Shown here: positions 23,879-31,625 of the stretch, piece after piece
Layout: each line of letters starts with the position of its first letter
Numbering within the stretch: position 1 is the first letter of the stretch
Source of the DNA: Bacteroidota bacterium
GTDB taxonomy: Bacteria; Bacteroidota; Bacteroidia; Cytophagales; Cytophagaceae
Direction of reading: 5' to 3'
Assembly (NCBI GenBank): GCA_023392125.1
Contig: JAEVZS010000004.1
Span: 1 to 47,095, forward strand
Length of the DNA stretch: 47,095 nucleotides
Translations under genes and position numbers: made by a program
The notes under the pieces: generated by a model
What the model was told of the DNA's origin: nothing
The model's database searches: none
Seen by the model: only the letters and a program-made list of their open reading frames with translations

Positions 23879-26404
23879 TTATTGCTTTAGTATACGTTCT
23901 GTGTATCGAAGCACATTGTTTTCATATACCTGCAGCAGATAAACTCCGGATGAACAGGCTGACATATCAAACTGCGCCGGCCCTGCACCTTCTGATTCCT
24001 GTACCAGACGCCCATATGTATCCAGCAACCGCATCAAAACTGTACCCGAAAACGGATGTTGCACTTCAAGTAATGAGCGTACCGGATTAGGATACAGATG
24101 CACAACACCGGTTCCGTTCAGGTTATACAAACCGGTACCAGCATCCCGCACATACCAGTTCCAGCCATAGTCACTGGTGGCATTTTCGGCAGGATAGGTA
24201 AAGGTATACGCTTCCTCGCGGCTGTCACATTCGTGCTTGTAGACCAATACGGAATCTCCACGGTTTTCACGGAAAAACAATACATAATAAACACCATCTT
24301 TTACGATGCTGCCGCCCCCGGAACCTACTCCGATCCAGCGACCTTCCCCGGCGTCATAACTTTCCAGATGCATCGTATACGCATTGGTATACACACCACC
24401 CGTCATGCTATACTCTATGCGTTCTGTATAATATTCCTGGGCTGAGACCTGATCACCCAGATTGGGAATGGTGAACTTCCACAGATATCGCCCTTCCAGT
24501 TCAAAGGCATCAGCAGAAGGAATACCCACAAAATAAGAACCCGAAGTATCTCTGCATCCGTTTTCATCGGTGACTGCTACCTGATAATAACCTGTCTGGC
24601 CGGCCTGATAAACGGCACCTGACGAACCGGTCGGGCTATCATTGTACAACCATTCATACTGCGCATAGGAACCGGTGCCCAGACTGTTTTCTTCTGCTAC
24701 TATCTCCGGAGCAGGCAACGTATTCACTGTAAAACGAAGAGATATTGTACTGTCACAACCTGCCTCGCTCTTCAGCGCATGGATATAGGAACCTGATTCG
24801 CTGACAGATTGTCCATAGAAATCATAAACCTCGCCTTCGCAGACTGAGGCGTCGCGCACTACCGTATAGGCCGGAAGATGGTGTAAAGTGAGGGTAATGA
24901 CGCTGTCACAACCGCCTACGGCAGGCAAGGTATCTACATATTCACCTGTTTCGGTAAGAAGTGTGCCGTTAAAATCATAGCTGTCTCCTGCACAAACGCT
25001 TGCCGATATAGATACCTTTTCGGGGCACGGGCGAAGTTCTACAACCCATAAATCTGAGCTGCCTTTATTTCCAATAACATCTCTTCCTCCTGTTGCAGCA
25101 GCCCCAAATAAAATTCCACCATCAGAAAGTTCCCAAATAGAAGAAAGTGTTTCATCCCCTCCAGTACCTCCTAACGTTTTCTGCCACATAATTTCTCCGA
25201 TATCGTTGAGGCCCAAAACCCAAATATCAACATCTGTTCCTTCTTTACCGACTACGTCACCATCATTGGAATTTGTACTTCCGAGTACAACATAGTTGCC
25301 ATCTTTTGTTTGCAAAATACCATTGCCATGATCGTGTTTTGTTCCCCCAAAAGAAGCCTCCCACTCTAAGCTTCCATCTTCCTGTAATTTCAATACCCAG
25401 CAATCATTAGCATTTCCACCTTTAGGATTAACAGCATCCCCATCTATTGAGCTATTACTCCCTACTACAATGTATTTCCCATCGCTGGTTTGTTGTATGG
25501 ACTGACCTGTTTCATTTTTAATGCCCCCATAACATTTTGTCCATTCCACATTTCCATTAGCATCCAACTTAGCAGCGAACAGATCCCGCGCAAGTCCAAT
25601 AAAAGCATCTGTAGCTTCATGCCAGCCACTTCCCGTAAAATCACCATCGTCTGAGCTGGCATCTCCTGTAATAATAAATCCGCCGTCTGATGTTTGCTTA
25701 ACGTCAAAGGCTTCTTCTTGCCCTGATCCACCAATACATCTGGACCACAAGATATCACCATTGGAATCTAAACGTAATACCCATGCATCATTAGTAGGAT
25801 AAGCAAGCCCGTAGAATGTTAGTGTCCCTGGATGCAACCCTTTTACATCCCCATCTTCAGAATTACTGTATCCAACTACAATAAATCCCCCGTCACGCGT
25901 TTGCTCAACAGCATATGCGACATCAGTATTAGAACCTCCATAGCACCTTGTCCACAAGGTATCTCCATTGGAATCTAATTTTAAGATCCATGCAAAAGTT
26001 CCTTCTGAATAATTGTTTTTTATATCTCCATCCTCCGAGCTACTGTATCCAACTACAATAAATCCTCCATCAAGTGTTTGCTTAATGTCCCTAGGATAAT
26101 CACTTTTGCTTCCTCCATAGCGTTTGGTCCACTCTACATTTTTTTGAACATCTAACTTTACAATGCCAAAATCATGTTCTCTATGTTCTCCTGTTCCAAA
26201 ATCTCCATAATTTCCATTGACTGAATTAACAGCCCCTGCAATCACTACCCCTCCATCCTGAGTTGGAGCCGTACGTGTTTGCCAATCCTGTCCAGGTCCT
26301 CCAAATGATTTCTGCCACTTAATTGCCGGAGATTGGGCATACGCGTAACAGCTAAATAAAAGCATTGAAATCAGACAGGGAATAAAACTACGATTATTTT
26401 TCAT
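23879..26404 (-). CDS. Secreted seven-bladed beta-propeller protein with T9SS type A sorting domain
   Basis: This 841-residue protein has a signal peptide (cut after AYAQ). Seven repeats of about 60 residues follow (motif W-x4-GG, QTxDGGFIVVGYS, DGD, DxWVxKLDxxG; for example WTRCYGG and WQKTLGG), fitting a seven-bladed propeller. Next come two repeats of the SVCxG...GCDSxI type, an Ig-like segment with YEWLYND, a unique region (about residues 610-755) and a type A T9SS C-terminal domain (VVHLYPNPVRSLLEV, SSGVYLLQVYENN, ending RILKQ). It should be exported by T9SS and attached to the surface or released. The propeller half is visibly more AT-rich than the C-terminal third, suggesting a recombined mosaic gene. 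Confidence 0.85.
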   Translation of the reverse strand: MKNNRSFIPCLISMLLFSCYAYAQSPAIKWQKSFGGPGQDWQTRTAPTQDGGVVIAGAVNSVNGNYGDFGTGEHREHDFGIVKLDVQKNVEWTKRYGGSKSDYPRDIKQTLDGGFIVVGYSSSEDGDIKNNYSEGTFAWILKLDSNGDTLWTRCYGGSNTDVAYAVEQTRDGGFIVVGYSNSEDGDVKGLHPGTLTFYGLAYPTNDAWVLRLDSNGDILWSRCIGGSGQEEAFDVKQTSDGGFIITGDASSDDGDFTGSGWHEATDAFIGLARDLFAAKLDANGNVEWTKCYGGIKNETGQSIQQTSDGKYIVVGSNSSIDGDAVNPKGGNANDCWVLKLQEDGSLEWEASFGGTKHDHGNGILQTKDGNYVVLGSTNSNDGDVVGKEGTDVDIWVLGLNDIGEIMWQKTLGGTGGDETLSSIWELSDGGILFGAAATGGRDVIGNKGSSDLWVVELRPCPEKVSISASVCAGDSYDFNGTLLTETGEYVDTLPAVGGCDSVITLTLHHLPAYTVVRDASVCEGEVYDFYGQSVSESGSYIHALKSEAGCDSTISLRFTVNTLPAPEIVAEENSLGTGSYAQYEWLYNDSPTGSSGAVYQAGQTGYYQVAVTDENGCRDTSGSYFVGIPSADAFELEGRYLWKFTIPNLGDQVSAQEYYTERIEYSMTGGVYTNAYTMHLESYDAGEGRWIGVGSGGGSIVKDGVYYVLFFRENRGDSVLVYKHECDSREEAYTFTYPAENATSDYGWNWYVRDAGTGLYNLNGTGVVHLYPNPVRSLLEVQHPFSGTVLMRLLDTYGRLVQESEGAGPAQFDMSACSSGVYLLQVYENNVLRYTERILKQ

Positions 26405-26564
26405 TGATATATATTAATTTATAGAATTAGACATCTACTTCACTACACACTTGTTGACAGGTTGCTTTACCCAATAAAAGAAAAAACAAAGCTCAAGAAC
26501 AACACAAATAACCAGCTTGCTTATAAACTTTTACAAAAACACCCTACTGGAAAGAAACATAAGC

Positions 26565-26653
26565 GGGAACGTTTGCAGGACGGTAAGTCAGTGAAAACTA
26601 TTCTCGTTTTTATATCATTAGCATAAAGAATACTGATGATTCTTTTTAAAAAG
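26565..26653 (+). repeat. Dispersed intergenic repeat, copy C
   Basis: This copy shares with copy B GTGAARWCTRTTCTCGTTTTT, then AGCATAAAGAATACTGATGAT and CTTTTTAAAAAGAC. Its 3' end folds as AAGAAT/ATTCTT with a 7-nt loop followed by TTTTT, a terminator-like shape. The 5' block is only weakly kept. It is non-coding, upstream of the propeller gene. Confidence 0.6.
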
Positions 26654-26698
26654 ACTTTACCTGATAATTAACAACTTATATATTACTCTATTATTTAT

Positions 26699-26733
26699 AA
26701 AGATCAGCAAACCTTACGGTCTGCTGATCTTTT
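26699..26733 (-). terminator. Terminator hairpin behind the AT-rich lipoprotein gene
   Basis: AAAGATCAGCA (26699-26709) and TGCTGATCTTT (26722-26732) form a perfect 11-bp stem with extra ACC/GGT pairing above it. It lies 8 nt past the stop of the minus-strand lipoprotein gene and could work in both directions. Confidence 0.75.
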
Positions 26734-26740
26734 ACAGGCT

Positions 26741-27442
26741 TTAAATGCAATTAACAGCTATACACTTCCACTCCAGAGAAATATATGGCGTTACAACACT
26801 AGAAGGATTTGGCGGCAAAGGCACAATAGTATAAGTAACATTGATCTTCACAACGAAAACTATATCCCCGTTGCTAAGCACTCCGTTATTGTCACAATCC
26901 TTCCATACAAGGACAACTTTGGTCGGAGTGATTGTCCTTAATCCTGAATTATAGTTATACCAACCTGTTCCAAACGAAGAGCCATTCGCCCCCATCGTGT
27001 TTTCATATGGAGAAGGATTTGATATATATTGTATATTGCTTTTGACATCATTGCAATCAATAGAGCTCAACGCAGTTGCGTATGGCACGTTGACAGAGTC
27101 CAGATAATCAATATTCCAGCCACCTTCGCCGGTTATAAAGGAGTTAAACTGATGATCCAATCTGATATGTGCTCCTGTAGAACTACCATCGCCTGTACAA
27201 AAATTAAAATACCTTGGAGCAAAACCTTCCGGATCTCCAATAATAGCTCCCAATGTTCGTACATCACCAACAATAACAGTATCCCCGTCTCCACAGCATG
27301 AACAACTATCTTCAGCTAATCTAAAAGCTGATGATCCATTATCTGAATTGCCTCTATAAGGACTTACTTCCTGTTTTTTACAAGCTGAAAAAACTACTGC
27401 GAATGCAGCTATGCTTATAAGTGAAAAAAATATATTTTTCAT
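26741..27442 (-). CDS. Unknown lipoprotein with N-terminal cysteine cluster
   Basis: This is a 233-residue protein from the ATG at 27442 (MKNIFFSLIS), preferred over an upstream in-frame start without a signal. The lipobox VVFSAC predicts a lipid anchor. Just after it comes DSCSCCGDGDTVIVGD, an unusual cysteine cluster that could bind a metal or form disulfides. The rest looks beta-rich (RYFNFCTGDGSSTG, GWNIDYLDSVNVPY, KVVLVWKDCDNNGVLSNGD, resembling a calcium-loop-like DxDxxG turn). No family is recognised. It is AT-rich like the propeller half of the neighbouring gene, so both may have arrived together. Confidence 0.6.
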   Translation of the reverse strand: MKNIFFSLISIAAFAVVFSACKKQEVSPYRGNSDNGSSAFRLAEDSCSCCGDGDTVIVGDVRTLGAIIGDPEGFAPRYFNFCTGDGSSTGAHIRLDHQFNSFITGEGGWNIDYLDSVNVPYATALSSIDCNDVKSNIQYISNPSPYENTMGANGSSFGTGWYNYNSGLRTITPTKVVLVWKDCDNNGVLSNGDIVFVVKINVTYTIVPLPPNPSSVVTPYISLEWKCIAVNCI

Positions 27443-28144
27443 GTTTTTAAGGTTCTTAAATAAATAGTAAAAAATTAATACAATAGTCCCCTGCAACTCA
27501 CTATTAGTCGAAAAGACTTTTACAGTTGCTTTGCATAAGACAACTTTGTACCTGCTTCAGGCACGTTTCGGGGCCGGCCATACAAACTCGCGTTTAGATC
27601 GTCAGAAAATTTGCACGCAAGGGCCGGCTCAGGGGCTGCCTCCCAACCTTGTTATCGGTTGCCGAATCAGAGACAGCCCCACTCCGGGCCTGGCGGTCGT
27701 GCCCTCCCAGGATGGGATACAACAAAATTCATCATCGCGCCGGAAGCGCAAGACCTGTCTGTTTTTACAACATACTCTCTGCAAAAAAACACCCATCGAC
27801 ACATTCTGCTACTACTCAACCACGCCAGGAATACCTGAGTCCAGATAACTATCGGGTTGTATGTACAGTGACTTTCCATTGATGCTTTTTATATTTGTTA
27901 AATATTTATTTAGATCAAATATTAACTATATCAAATATATAGTAGCAATAAATTCAATACAAGGTTTTTAGCAAAATATTTTACAAATCACGCAAACAAA
28001 CACATGTAGACACGTCAAAAACCGTCAAAAAGCAGTATATTTTACACCAAAACAATAAATACTTATTGTTCAGAGGATATAACTATAATGACTACCGGTC
28101 AACAGATACATAGCCACATGCCGGCAATCGTACAGATACCACTT
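27443..28144. other. Intergenic stretch with a GC-rich structured island
   Basis: Bases 27540-27740 are much richer in GC than the flanks. They hold GGGCCGGC twice (27571, 27621), a stem GGGGCTG (27632-27638) with CAGCCCC (27674-27680) and an inner AACC/GGTT, and CCTGG/CCAGG pairing further on. Frames through it show no codon bias or domain. Bases 27880-28140 are AT-rich, with -7-like TATATTTG sequences on both strands. A structured RNA or decayed gene is possible. Confidence 0.4.
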
Positions 28145-28546
28145 TTACCCGGCTTTTCTGATCATTTTGTAATGCTCTATCGTCAGGAGCAGAGAGATAA
28201 ACAATACCACAAACAGCAGGGATAACTGGGAGTAGTTTTTTTCGCTTTCTGACACTTCACCGATAAAATGTCCCAGATGTGCAAGGGAATACAGAATACT
28301 CAGAATAAACAGGACAATGAAGGCCCATTTTGCTCTGACATACAGTATACAGACGACCCATATCATGGGCAGATGATAAAACAGTGTACGGATAACAAAT
28401 ACACTTGCAGGCTCCTTGCCACTGGCTCCGGGCCTGAGCAATTCAATTCCGTAAAAAATACCACTTACCTGATAATTAAAATGGAGTACCATACCAATGA
28501 TTGTCAGTATCCACAGCATGGCCAGACGGTTTGCACTTTCGTTCAT
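28145..28546 (-). CDS. Small four-helix membrane protein of unknown function
   Basis: This is a 133-residue protein with four hydrophobic segments: LAMLWILTIIGMVLHFNY, VIRTLFYHLPMIWVVCILYV, WAFIVLFILSILYSLAHLGH and LSLLFVVLFISLLLTIEH. The third loop holds GHFIGEVSESEKNYS. No family is recognised. It lies 85 nt behind the OmpA-family gene on the same strand and may be transcribed with it, but it shows no link to type IX secretion. Confidence 0.65.
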   Translation of the reverse strand: MNESANRLAMLWILTIIGMVLHFNYQVSGIFYGIELLRPGASGKEPASVFVIRTLFYHLPMIWVVCILYVRAKWAFIVLFILSILYSLAHLGHFIGEVSESEKNYSQLSLLFVVLFISLLLTIEHYKMIRKAG

Positions 28547-28631
28547 TTATATTAAAATTTATGTTTTTGCGATCGATACCAGACAGTCCTCCTGATAGTA
28601 GTTTCGGAGTATTTCCACACAGTCACGCAAA

Positions 28632-30476
28632 TCAATTGACTATGCTAATTTCCGTACGCCTGTTTAAAGCTCTGTTATCCTCATTGGGACTGCCATCCTC
28701 GTTATAATTCGGTACAAGCGGCTTATTCTCGCCATAGTATTCGACTGCTATCCGATCCACCTCTATACCTTTTCGTACAAAGTAATGCTGAATAGCCCAT
28801 GCTCTTTTTTTCGACAGGCGCAGGTTGTATTGTTCAGTCCCCACATCATCTGTATGCGCTGTTATCTTTATTTGTATATCTGCATACTCTGACAAAAGAC
28901 CGGCCATACAATCAAGATCATCTGCTTTGCGATCAATAAAATCTACATCATCCGTCGCATAATTCAGTATGACTTTGAGACCGGTCCGGGCTTTAATCCT
29001 TATATCACGACCAAGCCGCTCACACGTATAGGTTTCTTCATTTTCAGTCTCCTCATGAGGCTCTGCCGCTACAGCAGATTCCTCCGGGGCGGCGGGAATA
29101 TGCTCCGGCTGTCCGGCCTCCTCTTCCGGTTTCTTTTCTACAAGCTGCACTTCATATATATCATCGCAGCAGGTCGGACTCATGAGCGCCAGACCACCCA
29201 CCCGATTCGAAACCATATAGCCTCTTCTGTCATCATAAATCCGTAAATAGGTATCATCAGCACTGCTGTTTACAGTAGCGCCAAGATTGACCGGAGCAGA
29301 CTGGTTTTTTAAGTCTCCCTCAACCCGGAAAACATCATAACCTCCAAACCCGGGATGAAAGTTGGAACTGAAATACAAATGCTGTAATTCTTCATCATAG
29401 AACGGAGTAATCTCATCCCGGACAGAGTTGATGTGTTTACCTGCATTGACCGGCTTGCCGGGCTTTCCGTCTTTATCCAGTACACTGTACCAGATATCCA
29501 TACCACCTCTGCCTCCCTTGCGGTCAGAAGCAAAAAAAAGCGCTTCTCTTTTAGTTTTACCCATGTGCACATCCGCTACATGGGGCTGAGTAGATGTATA
29601 TCCTTTAGCATTAACCAAAGACAGCTTCAGCGGTCTGGTATACCTGCCGTTTTCAATCCTGCTCATATATATCTGACAATGGCGGACAGAACCGACGTTT
29701 TGGCAACGGGTAAAATACATTCGCCTGTTGTCCGATGAAAACACAGCATTGGCCGTACTCATAAATTCATGGTCAATGGCACCGGAAATCTGTACCGGTT
29801 CCACCCACTCATTCTGCTCCTTATGGCTCCTATAGAGACGAACATGTCTTGTGTTGGGCACAACAGCACTTATTTCAGCCACCGTATCTGCCGCAAGAGA
29901 AGCAAATATGAGTGTATCACCCTTACGGACAGGAGAAAAGTCGGAATAAGCGGAATTAAGTATATTACCGGCATGAACAACCGTATGTTCATCATTGACT
30001 TCCATGTTTTGCATTGCAAATGCGCAGGATTTCACCTCCTGCGCCGCATAAAGCCTGTAAGGCTTTTTATCGGCAGGACGATAGTGGCTTTCCTTAAGAA
30101 AAATCTCAAATTGCCGGAGCGCTTCTTTATAGTTTCCGTTGTATTTCAGACATTCAGCATATCTGAACCGCGCCGGAGTAATTTCCTTTTTATCCTTTTC
30201 CGTCAGCGCTTTATACACCAGCTCTGCTTTTTCGTAGTTTCTTGCCAGAAAGTATGCTTTCCCAAGCTGTGTGAGGTAATCGATATTCTCCGGGAAAGCC
30301 TTAACCAGCTTTTCCAGCTCCTGTCCGCCATTGTAATGGCTCCCTTCCTTCAGGAGCAGCACAGCCATTTTGAAACGTTTGGCAGGATTTAGCTTATCGG
30401 TATTACGAACCTGACCAAATGAACCGGCTACTGTCAGAATCAGCGACATAGTCAGCCATACCTGTCTGTTGCTCAT
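28632..30476 (-). CDS. OmpA-family protein with TPR and PD40 propeller (PorE-like)
   Basis: This is a 614-residue protein from the ATG at 30476 (MSNRQVWLTM). A signal peptide is followed by TPR-like repeats (residues about 20-140), WD40-like PD40 blades with RMYFTRCQNVG, ALFFASDRKGGRGGMDIWY and HLYFSSNFHPGFGGYDVFR, an acidic linker (about 440-480) and a C-terminal OmpA domain (ITAHTDDVG, LSKKRAWAIQHYF, NRRTEISIV) that binds peptidoglycan. Unlike full PorE it lacks an obvious carboxypeptidase-regulatory domain and a lipobox. Its ATG shares one base with the PorP/SprF stop (TAATG), so translation is coupled. It probably anchors a type IX surface complex to the cell wall. Confidence 0.85.
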   Translation of the reverse strand: MSNRQVWLTMSLILTVAGSFGQVRNTDKLNPAKRFKMAVLLLKEGSHYNGGQELEKLVKAFPENIDYLTQLGKAYFLARNYEKAELVYKALTEKDKKEITPARFRYAECLKYNGNYKEALRQFEIFLKESHYRPADKKPYRLYAAQEVKSCAFAMQNMEVNDEHTVVHAGNILNSAYSDFSPVRKGDTLIFASLAADTVAEISAVVPNTRHVRLYRSHKEQNEWVEPVQISGAIDHEFMSTANAVFSSDNRRMYFTRCQNVGSVRHCQIYMSRIENGRYTRPLKLSLVNAKGYTSTQPHVADVHMGKTKREALFFASDRKGGRGGMDIWYSVLDKDGKPGKPVNAGKHINSVRDEITPFYDEELQHLYFSSNFHPGFGGYDVFRVEGDLKNQSAPVNLGATVNSSADDTYLRIYDDRRGYMVSNRVGGLALMSPTCCDDIYEVQLVEKKPEEEAGQPEHIPAAPEESAVAAEPHEETENEETYTCERLGRDIRIKARTGLKVILNYATDDVDFIDRKADDLDCMAGLLSEYADIQIKITAHTDDVGTEQYNLRLSKKRAWAIQHYFVRKGIEVDRIAVEYYGENKPLVPNYNEDGSPNEDNRALNRRTEISIVN

Positions 30477-31615
30477 TAGAAAATACCACATGGTAATGTA
30501 TAGTTGGCGGGAATTGCCCTGTTTAAAAACCCTTTGTATATCAATGAAACTTCATAAGCTGCAACCGCTCTGCCGGAAACAGAAGGGGAGCTTTTCAACT
30601 CCTTCATATCTGACACAATCTGATCACAGGTAAACATGACAGACGTATTTTTGTAATTAATGCCCAGCATGACAATAGCTGCCCCATTGGTACGATACCA
30701 GCCTCCGGCCATCAGGCTAATGGCATTCTGACGATTTTTGTGCAAAAGATAGCCAATACCGGATCCCATATTGACTTCTGCCACTCCCTGCTGGCTGACA
30801 AACAAGAGCTCCGGAAAAACATACAGCTTATCCGAAATCCATATAGCTGCTCCGGCAGTAAGGAGCATACGCTGAGGCAATTTCATAGTATCATCCTTCC
30901 CGCCTGCCAGAAATTGCTCCCGGGGTCTGTTCAGATTAAAAACAGCCGTACCTGCTTTAAGCTGCCACCTGCGGCTTATATAAAAAGTATAGGCAAGTCC
31001 CGCATTGGCAACAAAATAACCGAGCCGGTTATATTCCAGATTCTCACCGGAAACCATTCCTGTATTCACTACATGATCTCCGCCTATCTGATTCTCAAAA
31101 TACAGGCCGGTATAATCAAGAGACTTCCGGACATATCCCGCCTGGCCTCCCATTGCAAGCCTATGACGGCCGGTCTGATCCAGCGTATACCGATAAGCAC
31201 CGGACAGAATAAACGAATTGCCGGTCTGAAATTCAGCTATCTGATCACGCAAAAAAACCAACCCTGCAGAAAACTGTCCGCGCTTACCGATAGGTGACGG
31301 CAAGGTAATATCAGCAGACACACCAACCGTTTTAAAAGGCACCAGCTGCTTCCATTGATCCCGATAGAGAGTCTGAACCCTGTAATCCTGCTCCATCAGC
31401 CCGGTATATGCAGGATTGACAAGCAGAGGAGCATTATAAAACTGTGAAAACAGACGATCCTGACTATTTACAGAGGTTGCAGCAAGCAAGCACACCAGCA
31501 GTAAAGGAAAGATTCGCAGCAGTATCCGGAATAGCCTGGGCGGTAATACTACATTCATTTCCGGCATTTCTTCCGGGCCATTTGCACAGCCTATATTTTT
31601 TTTCGGATTTTTCAT
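30476..31615 (-). CDS. PorP/SprF family outer-membrane protein
   Basis: This 379-residue protein has an N-terminal hydrophobic signal (LFRILLRIFPLLLVCLLAAT) after a 25-residue charged leader. The PorP/SprF hallmark follows: FSQFYNAPLLVNPAYTGL, YRDQWKQL, KRGQFSAGLVFLRDQ and a barrel body. Members help secrete or attach T9SS substrates with type B C-terminal domains; SprF does this for the adhesin SprB. The gene sits 10 nt behind a type B substrate and one base ahead of an OmpA protein, the usual trio. A later ATG (MPEM) could be the start, since the leader before the signal is long. Confidence 0.88.
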   Translation of the reverse strand: MKNPKKNIGCANGPEEMPEMNVVLPPRLFRILLRIFPLLLVCLLAATSVNSQDRLFSQFYNAPLLVNPAYTGLMEQDYRVQTLYRDQWKQLVPFKTVGVSADITLPSPIGKRGQFSAGLVFLRDQIAEFQTGNSFILSGAYRYTLDQTGRHRLAMGGQAGYVRKSLDYTGLYFENQIGGDHVVNTGMVSGENLEYNRLGYFVANAGLAYTFYISRRWQLKAGTAVFNLNRPREQFLAGGKDDTMKLPQRMLLTAGAAIWISDKLYVFPELLFVSQQGVAEVNMGSGIGYLLHKNRQNAISLMAGGWYRTNGAAIVMLGINYKNTSVMFTCDQIVSDMKELKSSPSVSGRAVAAYEVSLIYKGFLNRAIPANYTLPCGIF

Positions 31616-31625
31616 AACCTGTCTT

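Noticed and set aside
25080..26330. Regularly spaced similar segments suggesting a CRISPR or DNA repeat array
   Set aside because: The similarity is at protein level, in seven propeller blades of about 60 residues. The DNA units are divergent and inside one long frame.
27531..27882. Several overlapping frames in the GC-rich island
   Set aside because: All are Pro/Arg/Ser-rich readings of GC-rich DNA in competing frames, with no domain or start signals; structured non-coding DNA explains them better.
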